DNA from: Lunularia cruciata
Lineage: Eukaryota; Streptophyta; Marchantiopsida; Lunulariales; Lunulariaceae
Direction: 5' to 3'
DNA length: 64,000 nt
NCBI GenBank assembly: GCA_948567375.1
Contig: OX419757.1
Location: 26,784,001-26,848,000, forward strand
How positions within the stretch are numbered: the first letter of the stretch is position 1; each line of letters starts with the position of its first letter. A program made the translations under genes and the position numbers. Shown one piece after another: positions 10,890 through 22,000 of the stretch. Below the pieces are notes generated by a model. The model did not search any database. It was not told the origin of the DNA and saw only the letters and a list, made by a program, of their open reading frames with translations.

Positions 10890-11347
10890 ATGGGAGGAGG
10901 CTTGGAGTACAGGTTGAAATGAGCTTGATGACAGAGCAAGAAAGCTTTGAAGCTCTTTCCCAACAAAAATTACAGAGAGTTGTTGCCTTATCTTGTGTGA
11001 TTGGATCCTCTCTGTACTTGTATGCCTGTTTATACGCCCAGTTAGCTTGGATTGGTGTGCGGGTGTTGCGCTTAGATTATTTTCTTCTAGGAGTGTTGTG
11101 TATATCTCCTTGGTATGTTGGAAGTGATGACCAGCAGACCAGGAGTGAGTGTTGTGATGACAGGTCAGGTTGCCCGGTACTACCCTTCTCGATAGTAAGA
11201 ATATTAGTCATGAGAAAGGAGGGTTCCGGCGATAGGGTCACACGCGTGCTTCTCAAGTCATTATGGGCTTACCTCTAGCCTCTGATCTGTAGTCTCCACA
11301 GCTAGGCACCCTGTGTGTTCCCAGAGAGAGAAAAGAAAAGTATGACA
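10890..11347 (+). repeat. Dispersed repeat (probable LTR 3' part), copy 1
   Basis: About 455 bases closely match 29,292-29,738 in the same orientation, including GATGGGAGGAGGCTTGGAGT near the start and CCCAGAGAGAGAAAAG near the end. Both copies stop at the same point (GTAYGACAA) and then meet different retroelements. The CA next to that point suggests a true LTR terminus. The other end of the LTR could not be placed. Confidence 0.6.
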
Positions 11348-11348
11348 A

Positions 11349-12633
11349 CACAATGCTGAGTATTGACACCAAGGGTAAGTTAGAAGAGGCAAGGCTGCAT
11401 GAATTAAAAATTTTGGTGTAGGAGATGAGAATGAGGAAGGCAAAAGATGTTGATATGAACAATCTTCTGATTTGTCTAAGAGATTGTGTGGATAGGAAGG
11501 TGTTAGAGGTAGGAGATAATGTCTATCTCAAATTAGATTTTGTTATATCAGACTTAGATAGCCTTTGTAGTGAGATGAAGGTGAATAAGAAGTCCAAAGT
11601 CATAGAAGTAGGAGTGTAGGTGTCTTCGTGTGAGTTACCAGAGACATTAGGAGAGATTAGGTTAGAAAATGAGAATGTAAAATAGGTTAGCTATCATTCC
11701 AATTTCAATTTAGACTAAAGAGACAATAGATATAGTGGATGGAGTGGTAGTATTAGATAGACCCAAAGAAGGTGAAGTAATTGTAGGAACCTTGGGTTTG
11801 GAAGCCAAAGTTGAGGTTGACATTAGATCAGATTAGTAACAATTTTGAGATATGAAGAGGCAGATATGAAGAAGTGGTTTGTCATTTTGGATTTGTAGGT
11901 TAGTAAAGTTGTTGTAGAATGGTATTTTAATTAAGTAACTATCAAGTGCTCTGCCTATTTAAAGGAGACATTTGAAAAGTGTTGTTGTTTAGCATTTATA
12001 TTTTCAAAGTTGAGCAAAGCAAAGTATTGTAACTAAGTGCTTGTCATTTTAGCTTAATTTTGAGTATCAACCCTATGTGTGTGTTTGTGATTTTTTGGAG
12101 AATTTTGAAGTGTAGGTCAGTAAGCTTATTGGATGTTGGATTCCACAATGCTGATTTCATTCAGTGTGTTTGATCCTGAGTGGATAACAATCAAAGAAAT
12201 GCCTTGATAAATCTATGAGGAATTGTAGTGTAGGTAGTATTTTGTGTTGGTGAGCGTAGTACAAGGTTGATGCAAAGCAACTTTGATCAAGGAAGTTATG
12301 CCTTTAGTAGAGGGGTGGAACACAATTCCAAGGCAAAGTCATTTCATGGTGAAGTAGCCTTCTTTAGGAGAATTTGAATCATCACAATCAAGATTGTTTG
12401 GAAAGATTTGAAGCATTGTGATTTATGGGTGACATTTTAATTGTGATGAGATTGTGAATCAATGATTATTACTCTCTTTTGGGTGTGGTTTCTACTTGAG
12501 AGCTTAAAGATACAACCAAGAAGAACTTTTTGGTTACTATTACTTTGTATTTGACCATTTTTGACCAGTATCTTTGTGTGATCAAACATTATTTACTGAT
12601 TACTACAAAAGTGATACTTGTGGGGTTGTCACA
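11349..12633 (+). mobile_element. 3' part of a coiled-coil-family LTR
   Basis: It begins in the second helical block of the LTR frame (RMRKAKDVDMNNLL, 11,425-11,619), passes the TATA-like CTATTTAAAGGAG (~11,956) and ends at the family terminus GGGTTGTCACA at 12,633. The 5' two-thirds of the LTR are missing, replaced by the repeat that ends at 11,347. No protein of useful length survives. Confidence 0.75.
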
Positions 12634-15184
12634 CCTATCCAAAGAACTCATTGCCAATCATCTTCTATCAAGATTGTAGAATTACCTCTCAAAAATGTAT
12701 TGCTTGGCTCATAATCACTACAAATCTCTCTTAGCATGGAAACATTGGAGAGGTTCCAATCCCATGATAGGGATTCTATCTTTCTACTTTAAATGTACTT
12801 GGATTGTTGGTGCAATTCCCACTCAAAGATATCCATTGTCTTGCTAATGATCTCAAGGAGTTCATATTTTTTCTTCTTGCCTCAATTTTCTACCACTATT
12901 GCTTCACTTGGTTTTTGCACACTAACATGTAAAATTATGCTACCAAAAACCCACCCTCTCACACAAACTCTTGAAATGCATGACCATCAAAATCAAGCTC
13001 CTTCAAACACAAGGTACCAAAAAGAGAGAATTTCCAAAAAGTGAATATTTGAAAAGTTTTGCCTTGCCATACAAGTCTTCATTTTATACTTGGGGTTTAT
13101 TTTTTTGACAATCAGCAATCAACTCAGTATGTGAAGAGTCACACATTTGGCATGAATACATTCAAGTCAAGGCAAACAATTTGGAGTTTTGTTCTTTGGC
13201 AGCATAATTATGCCACTTGAATGTTTGCACTGACATTTGTCTACACAAATATGTGATAGTTCATGTACCACTTACTCATATCCCTCATCCACAAGAAGTT
13301 GTATCAGTCTTCACAATTCTTGTCTTTGTATTATCTTTTAGCTTGTAATTTCCGAGATCATGAGGTTTGTAGCAATGAAGGTTACAAATTATTATTAGAC
13401 AATTGTGGTCACAACAAGACATATGACTTTTGCAATGACTATGAGTGGTTTGTCCTCATAGGCTACCTTGTTGAAGGATTGGTCATGTACCTTGCACTGC
13501 AAAGGAAATCATCCTAGACATATTACCAGGTTGATGAACAAATGACAAACCATCCTTTGGTTTAATCACTTGAATACTAAACTACCTACTGTTATACTAC
13601 ACAATTTTTTTTATAATTCCGCTCTCCTAAAGCAAAGATGTATCACCACAATCATGTATGAGAATATTCTCCTTCTATCTCATATATATAAAAATAGAAT
13701 TGATTTGCTATTTTGGTTGTCCTTTGAGGCTCACCAAACTTCAATATAGAACCGGAACTTTTCATTGCATGCTATTGCAAATGGCTTTACATACATTGCA
13801 AGATAACAAAAGCCCACAAGTTGTGTGATGCTCAACTTTTACTATCAAGCCCAACTCTCACTATTAGTTAGCACAATGAAGCTTGGCTTTTTAGTGTGTC
13901 TAGAGGACCTGAAAAATAAAACTATATGATTTATAGTTTTATTTTTTTTCTCTAAGATGAAATTTCCATCGTTATGTTCTTCTACTTCAAGTTTAGAACA
14001 TTAATTTAGTTCCTTTCTAATAGTGTAAGGTCATAATAAGTTGAAATCTCTTATTATAATATTTTTTTCATTTAATATATATATTGTTAAGTTAAGTAAG
14101 AGATAATCTTCTAATTCTTGTTGAGTAGAGAAAGCAATCAAGAAGAATATATTTATTTCTTGAGAGAAAAATAACAATGATGGTGGTCTAAATTTTTATC
14201 TAGAACCGTATAGTTTAAAGGTCTCACATAAAGTGGACAAATTACCACCACCTGCAAGGAAAACCTCTCAATTACTTGAATTATTCTTGTTTGATACTTC
14301 TCTAAAAAGTTAAATTGATATTTAATTTGAGAATAGAACATCAATTTTTTAGGTCAACATTTAACTCATTCCATTCAGTTCTTTAAAACATGATTGATAT
14401 GATTGTAAGTATTGATTAACAAAGGCATGGCTTTTTATACTAAAAATTGGTTTTTTCTTCTCATCTTTTGTCTTGTTTTTGTGATAGTATTTCTATTGTG
14501 AATTGAATTTTTTCTTTTTCTCATAATACTTGATAAATTTTAAGAGTGGAAGAGGTGACCATATGCTGAGAAAAACTTGTGTTCACTACTTTATATTTTT
14601 AAACATGAGGTTTTCCCACTTTTATTTGATTAGTATAATTTTATCCAATGAGAGAACTATATATACTAAAACCAATAAGAAAAATAGGAATTAGTATTTT
14701 AGTTCTTCAGCAAAAGTTCAATTATAGCTGTTTGGATTTATGAACAAGAAGGGTAGGAACACAAACAATAAACTCATGACATATTTCATTTGTCTAAAAG
14801 CAAATATCAAGTTGAAAATTTTCAATCCAAATTTTTCTTGCTCTTGAGAGTCAAACAAAGCCAACCTCATAGAACATAAGAAGGATTGGAAGACCCAATC
14901 AAGCCGTACAAGGGAGAGACAAAAGAGGTAGAATGGACTAGGCCCCAATAGTATTGATATGAGAAATCTGCCCTACCACACCTAAGATATCTGAGCTATG
15001 CAAGTTGTAAGGTCTACAAACTACAAGAGCATCCGTAGAAGCATCATCTAGAGTGATTGTTCTCCTATGGATTGCACCAACCAATACTCTTTGTAGAGAA
15101 ATGGACACACACTATCTAAAGTATGCTACAAAGTTATGAGAGTGAGTGTGGTACACCCTGGTATCTAATACGATAGGCTCTTGT
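12634..15184. other. AT-rich intergenic DNA, nothing recognised
   Basis: Short open stretches only, none with recognisable motifs. The section 13,900-14,700 is strongly AT-rich, with TATATA runs and poly-T tracts. Near 14,910-14,955 there is a diverged match to the end of the repeat at 18.6/20.9 kb (GTACAAGGGAGAGACAAAA). Confidence 0.5.
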
Positions 15185-18100
15185 CTACTCCCTAAAAAAT
15201 GTGTAGAATGCCAGGTCTATAGTTCCATATAATTGCAAGGCTAGAGGAACAAAGAGGTGACCTCGTTGCATACTCATATACTTGGAGACCTTGTGTGATG
15301 CAGCACCTCTCGTTGCCCATCTAGGAGGATGAGTAATCACTCCCTCTAAAATTGCATCACGAGTAGAGTCTATAACCACAACATTTGCCATTGTCACCTT
15401 CATCTTAGACCAAGTATAAGTCTACTTTGACACATGTCATTTGCAAAGAATATGAATGCTCCTTCCAAACAAGGTATCTACTCTCTTGTATCATAGCAAA
15501 CACTTTATTCCTGATGGCATCATGGGTAGCTATCCTCTGTCCTCCATAAGAACATTGTGTCATATGGACAATTGTTGCATCTAATTCAGAACCACACTCA
15601 CAAGTGAGTAATGAAGATGCAAACAAGTGAACCAAACCTAAGCAGAACATAATTGCTATAGAGAAAGTGGCTAGTGCAAGTCAGAATACCCTAATGCACG
15701 GTCAAGCCTAGAATCCAAGAGCTTGCATCCTTGCCGGAGCAAGAGCAAAGATGTGCTCTAGTGGCCCAAGGAATGGATGAGTTAATTGAAAGACATTCCG
15801 ACATTATTGCTCCATCAAGGAAGACTAAAAACCTTTGGTCCAATCTAATGGTATTGAAGAAAATGATGGAAGGTCCTCACGTGCCTATAGAGATAGACCA
15901 TCTCTTGTCTACCACAATAGCACCTAGAGAGAAAAGGATCCCTCCTCCACCTTGGTAACATAATTTTCCAAATTGGTTTATCAGCAACCACAAAATGGGA
16001 GGAAAGTAGGGATGCCAAGAGAGGCAAATGACCCAAAAATGCTATAGGTGCTATCTACTCCATAGATAATAAGCCAACTCCTCCACATGAGATTGGTAGA
16101 GATGCCTATCTATGTGCCAAATTCTCCCATCACACACTCAAATATCTCTAGTCTGATAATATCACCAAAGACTTTCATGATCCTCCTATCAAAAGCTCTC
16201 AAACATGATAGGAAAGTCAAGGAAAGAGGAACTATGCAGAGAAGGTAAGTTGGTCAACAAGCAAGACTAGAGGAGAGTATACTAAAAGCCACATGCGGAT
16301 CTCCTAGTAGAGGAAGGTCATCCACATGGAGAATATCCTCTACAAGAGCAATGTCTAAGAAGCATGTGACAAAATCCTCAAATCCTAATAGCACTCCAAG
16401 AATACGTAGTTCATCTATAAGTGTGACACACCCTTATGGAAGCTCAAGGTGGGAAGGGATACCTAAAGAGGACCATGCCATGCACTTTGACACCTTGACT
16501 CTCAAGCCTACAAGATGTATCTTGGTAGTCAAGTGATTAAAGGCATGCTTAATCTAATCTATGGGGTCCACAATGTGTGGATCATTTGCTAAAGAGAGAA
16601 ATACATAACCTAGCATGGCCAAAGTAGTAGATGAGAGAGCTCTAAAGTGAGCCATGGAGAACAAAGGTCTCTCTAAAGGATCTCCATACTATGTACCAAC
16701 AATTGACTCCAAGATGGTGACTCCTTCTTATGACCACCCATGCTAGTAGTATAGAGAAGTAGGAGAGCCATAGAACAACTGCACAAAGGGAATGAGACTC
16801 TCTAAGGATTCATGGACTCTTTAAGCTCTCTAAAGATGGATGCCCAAGAGATATTATTAAAAACATTCTCAACATCCACCTCTAGGATAACCCACTTTGG
16901 ATGGATATCTAGGAGTGCATTGATGCCTAGGAAAATAGCCTTGCAAACTCCAAGTATAGCTACTCCAAATTGATGTAGACTAAGGTGCTCTTGAAAGTGA
17001 GATCAATGCTTAAGTACAATGGGGTAGCTAACTAAACACAAAAAGATAGCAATAACAATTGGTTTAACGCTCACGTATCCTTCTCTATCGTGAGAAGTCA
17101 ACTAGCCCCTAATACCCAACTAACTGATGCAGGATATCTCTCCTTGCTACTATTGTAGCCATTTGAAACAAATTGGTAAATCCACAAGAAGGATTATATC
17201 CCTGAAAGCAATCTCTAAGATGCTCATATACAATCCCTAATAAGCCTCTTAAGGACAAGCAAGAGGTAGTGCACAATGCTTGTGAAAAAAACAACCTATC
17301 AAGACATAGAAGCTGCTCATGCTGATAACTAAGACCTCTAATGGTACTCCCTCTCCTACCATAAGATGTAGTGAGTGTAGGAAAGAGATAGTCTCAATAG
17401 TGGTACTAGCCATAAACAAAGATTGTAGCGCTTGTATTGCTCTACTAAACTCTCATGCTTGACCCAATGTCCAACACCATTGTAATTGAGTGGACTCTAT
17501 GGTATCCTATGGTAGAATTTGTCTCTTAAAATGTGCAGCCCTAACAGACTCCTTTTGTAGAGCAACCCAATCTCCCACTCAAAATTGGAATAATCTAAAG
17601 CCAACTCTCTATGCACCACACGTCCTCCTTTAGCATAACAAAGGCACCATCAAGGAAGTAAGAGGAATAAGAACCATGCTAACTTGTCCAAGGGATCACG
17701 TGCCAAACAATCAAGTGGTAGGAAAATAGACTATCTAGCCGCATCATGGAGTGTCTAAGGTAGCCTATGGAATAGACGTGGACATGGAAAACTAGTCTCA
17801 AATAACCCCAAAATACAACCCGCTTGAGATGCTAACCACTCCCATGACTCGATCACTATAATTGGGACAATCAACAAAGGGATAGAGGAAGCATGTGTAA
17901 TCCTAAGTGCCACCATTGTCGATGTGGTCACTCGCCTTACATGAGCATCTCAAGTGTTCCAATTATAGTCCTTGTGCATCCTTCTCACATGGATCTTCAC
18001 CCCTTGCAAGGTAAAGCGTTGATGACACACCGGACATGGTGTATCTTGAGCCGCTCTAGGCATCCTCACATGGGGAAATGTAACCATGGCTAGCACAAGA

Positions 18101-18189
18101 ATACTATAGTAACACATGATGTTCCTCTCCATATCTCTCCATACTTGCAAAACCATAATCCCTCGTATGAGAAAATACAATTTCTCCAA
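15185..18189 (-). mobile_element. Degenerate R2-like non-LTR retrotransposon (LINE)
   Basis: Read on the - strand. A C2H2 finger lies near the N terminus (CPVCHQRFTLQGVKIHVRRMH, within 17,950-18,189). Then come reverse-transcriptase blocks: motif A as KWVILEVDVENVFNN (~16,860-16,910), then YGDPLERPLFSMAHFRAL (~16,620-16,690), then motif C as FLSLANDPHIVDP (~16,570-16,610, AND where AxDD is usual). After RT come a Cys/His block (CECGSELDATIVHMTQCSYG, 15,405-15,650) and an endonuclease-like C terminus (VVVIDSTRD, FVPLALQLYG, 15,185-15,403). N-terminal finger, RT, CCHC and C-terminal endonuclease is the R2-clade plan. Stops and frameshifts are throughout, so it is inactive. I see no clear poly-A tail or target duplication. 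Confidence 0.72.
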
Positions 18190-18605
18190 ACCCTATAAAT
18201 TATAAACTCTCATAATTTTCAATTTTCATCTCAAAAATTCTCAAACAAAGTTTTGATGGAACTCAATAATGAAAACCAAGATATTAAAAATAAAAATTTC
18301 TGACCCATCACTCTCAATGTGAAACAATCACTCTAAACCCTAAAAAACCTAAAAGTCTTCATTACTTTCTATTCAATTCTCTGTAGTCTTCAATCTAAAT
18401 ACCAATGGAACCAAATAAACAAACAAAATAGACTATTCACTCTTATGAGTTATGCGAGCGAGCTCTCTAAAACTCCATAATATCCTTGACTCCCTTCTCA
18501 CTCTCCCGTCCCCTCTCGTTCCCTCGTTCTCATTCTTCTTTTGAAAGTTAAGTACACTAATTAGGTGGTAGATATCAGATATCTTAAGTGCAGTGGTGCA
18601 GATTT
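18190..18605. other. Probable 5' flank of the LINE; no gene
   Basis: AT-rich DNA upstream, on the - strand, of the LINE finger domain. It may be LINE 5' UTR. Nothing else seen. Confidence 0.35.
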
Positions 18606-20904
18606 CTTATATAGACTCTATTGGAGCTTAGCCCCATTTTACCTTTTTCATCTCTCCCTTGTACGGCTTGATGGGGTCTTCCCCTCCTTTATTTTTTCTT
18701 GTCTGTCGTCCTTCCTTCCAAAAAAAAATTAGGCTTGATGGGGTCTTCCCCTCCTTTATTTGTTCTTCGCTGTCGTCCTTCCTTCCAAAAAAAATTAAGC
18801 TTGATGGGGTCTTCCCATCCTTTATTTCTTCTTCGCTGTCGTCCTTCCTTCCAAAAAAAAGAAGGCTGTAATCTAGTAACCTCATGTTATGATTTATTCT
18901 TTCTATCATCTTTACCATACCTTTCTTTCAAGTTTATTAACTAATTCACGCGTGCATGTCTCCCGCAGTACCTTACTATCTTAGAATGCATGTTACGGGA
19001 TACCACGGTATCAGGCTCTATTACTGAAATGTAATTAAATAAGAAATATCTCTGACATCAAACAAGACTGGAGCTAAATCCTTCTGAAATCATCACGTTT
19101 GCCACCGTCAAGGGAAATTACTAAGGTCCCGTGACTTCCACGCCGTCCGGACAATGTGTTTTCATTTACTGGAGGAATAGGTGCTTGTTTCACTAGACAG
19201 AAGAGTGAGATATGCTTGAAATTTACTTGATGGCCCCACCTCGCAAAGATTTCCTTGATGGGGCCCACATTAACCAAAACTTCTGGACGGGCTTCTTTGC
19301 TGCAAATTCGTGTGAAGTGTCTTTATTCTCTCTCAAAACACTTAGCTCGTCATAAAAGGATTTCAATTTTCCTACAGTTTGTCATTCGAGTTGAATCCAT
19401 TATCAAATTTGAATGTTACGAGTTCGTAATAGTCCTAACATCATCCGAAGTCACCATAGCAAAAGGTTCCGAGAAGCTCAGGAAGAAGAAAAAGGGCGAC
19501 CGCGTAGGAAAAATGAAGGATGGGAAGACCCCATCAAGCCGGACAAGGGAGAGACAAAAAAGGTAACATGGGGCTAAGCCCCATGCTAAGCCTCAGGAAG
19601 AGGGAGGAAAACAAGAAAAGTATGAGGCAAACAAGAAATAGAATAACAACTTATGGAAAGTTGGGCTGATTATGGGTGTGGTTGTTCTTGACGTGAAGTG
19701 TTTATGTCTGAGAGGATTTCTGATTTCAGATCGAAAAGTTCTAAACTATAGATAAAACATGCTATGTCTTGTGGACATTCCAAACGCGACGATCGTTAAA
19801 GTCATTATCCACTAAATGCATGGTGAACTAGGTCTCAGTATGGCAAACTGTAACGACTTCTATGCGTGGTCAACTGTAGCTACTGTGGCACGACGGTCAT
19901 ACAGATTCGAGACCATATGAATATTGCGTACACAATTGCCCATCTGGCCATTTAAAAAGGGACTTGCTATTTCCACCACTTTTTTTTTGCTATTTCCACC
20001 ACAACACTGTAAATTAATCGATTCTAAACTAGTCTCAGCGCTGGGTTTTGGGGTTAAATGTGGTGGAAATAATTAAAACTGTGGTGGAAAGCAACCCCCC
20101 ATATTCTCAGTATGGGGGTACGAGTATAAGCGCCAAAGTTCACAACTCGGGACATTTGATTGATGAGGCAAAGACTGCCTTTGATGGGTATAAACTTTAA
20201 TAGAGGGATACTGAGAATATGTAATAGAGGAAAAGGCGACCGCATAGAAACACAAAGGATGGGAAGATCCCATCAGAAAATGTAAAGAGAAAAAGGAAAC
20301 TGGACCTAAAACACCACAATGGCTATCATACGAAGAGAAGTATCCTTTTGCCAAGGAAAAAGCGACCGCGTGTGAAAACAAGAAAGATGGGGAAGACCCC
20401 ATCAAGCCCATCGACCCTAAACCCTTTGCCAAGAACCTTGCTACTTTCCATGTAACTCATAACTCGTTCGAATTAAATTTGGGTGTAGGATCCCACTACA
20501 TGCAAATCATTCATTTGAAATTAAATTTGGACTTATGACCCAGATCCCGTTCTTGATAGATTGCACATGGGCTTAGAATAGAAATCGATGAAGAGGAGCC
20601 TGGAATCCACGAGATACCGAGAATCTACAGAGAAAAGACTGCCAATTAAAACTGAAATAACGGACTACTGACATACTTTTTGAGCTGAATTTGAATTAGG
20701 CCAACACAAAGAAATAAGAAACTTGGAAATAAGAATAAGTAACTTGGAAAGAACCAGCAGAATTGTGGTAAGTAAATTACTCGTACACCAAGACGAATTA
20801 GGCGACCGCGTAGGAAAATCGAAGGATGGGAAGACCCCATCAAGTCGTACAAAGGAGAGAAAAAAAAAGTAACATGGGGCTAAGCTCCAATAGAGTCTAT
20901 ATGA
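18606..20904. repeat. Repeat cluster bounded by ~85-bp inverted repeats
   Basis: The left arm (18,606-18,690) contains TAGACTCTATTGGAGCTTAG and GGCTTGATGGGGTCTTCCC. Its reverse complement, about 85-90% identical by eye, is the right arm at 20,823-20,904. Partial copies in the right-arm orientation lie at 19,493-19,580, 20,233-20,276 and 20,358-20,410, each beginning GCGACCGC and containing GGAAGAYCCCATCA. The arms could be the ends of a non-autonomous foldback-type element or independent copies of a short interspersed repeat. No target duplication is visible. The interior also has four TTTCCACCAC/GTGGTGGAAA words (19,970-20,095). Confidence 0.5.
18666..18863 (+). repeat. Tandem repeat, about 66 bp x 3
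   Basis: Units start at 18,666, 18,733 and 18,799, each beginning GCTTGATGGGGTCTTCCC and ending CTTCCTTCCAAAAAAAA. The open frames across it (both strands) are products of the repeat and not genes. Confidence 0.85.
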
Positions 20905-22000
20905 GGAAGGAACGAGACGTTACAGACTTTTTGACGAGATGATCGACGAGTGGACAGGACCGTCGATCTAAGGCTGCCCGTTTTGCTGCCCCTCGCCTCC
21001 CCTTCCCTCTGCCCGAAGCCTGATTGCGGGCCCACCAGATATCCTGTCGAGCTCCCATTGGGCCCAGAAGGGAAAGTCCCTCGTGGGATTCGATCTGCAA
21101 CCGCACCGGCAGCAAGGAAAGAGAATTACCGTCCTTGTAGAGAGAAGGACAGCCTTTGGTTCGTTAGTAAATTAATATCAGAATAATAATAAAAGCAAGC
21201 GTTTTCGTTTGGCCGTGAGTGAGAGGTCCATGGAAGCAGCAGCATCAAGGAGTGCTTCCACTTCGGAAGTTGGGCTCTAAACCATGAGACATTGGTCCCC
21301 TTGTTGGATGGATTGATTGATTGAGTGATTGATTAAAGACCGAAAGTGAGCTAAGAGAGACAGAGAAAAGACCGAGCAAGTCACGCCCTTGAGGGAGGAG
21401 TTATGAGGACTTTGCTGGCGTCACGGCTATGATTGAAAAGGAGCCGGAACTCGACAGAGTGGGAGAGAGCGATGTTTGTGTGAAGCTGATGAGGAACATT
21501 CAGCTCGTTGTTTAGTAGGGCAGGAAAGTCACTGTCACTGTGAGAAGGAAAGGAAAGAAACGAAACGGAGGAATGTCGTTGCGTCCTTGTCGACGTGCTC
21601 AGGGACACGATGGGTTGCTGGTACGCACGACGAAGCAAATTCTAGATGAAATTTCTACTTGGGAAAACTATCTTAACTTGTAAAAGGAGGCAGTTCCTTT
21701 GTGATTAATAATGTCGGCTTGGTAGATGAGATCAGCTGATGATGATGAGGTCGGAGAGTGAAAGGAATGGGAGTGGAGATATACAGGGTGGAGTGAGGGA
21801 ATGCACGATTGAGATGTTTTCATACAGGTGTGTTTGATGTATGCTCACTGGTAACGGTCCTGATTCTGTTCTTTGCAGGAGGAAGAAAAGTGAGGAGTTC
21901 AAATTTTGATGGCCAAAAACATCGGGCTATCTCGAGCGAAAGGCGGGTAGAGACGTTTCTTAATTTGCATGATATCGGCTTCGTTGAAACGGCGCATGAA
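20905..22000 (+). promoter_or_regulatory. Upstream region of the bHLH gene (promoter / 5' UTR, not resolved)
   Basis: Higher GC than the surrounding repeats, and the only stretch here without recognisable transposon DNA. A good acceptor site (TTCTTTGCAG, ending 21,878) lies upstream of the first confident coding exon, so at least one 5' UTR or coding exon probably precedes it. No TATA box or start site can be fixed by eye. Confidence 0.35.

Noticed and set aside
18628-18944. Overlapping repetitive open frames on both strands
   Set aside because: They follow the 66-bp tandem repeat, whose unit happens to lack stops in several frames.
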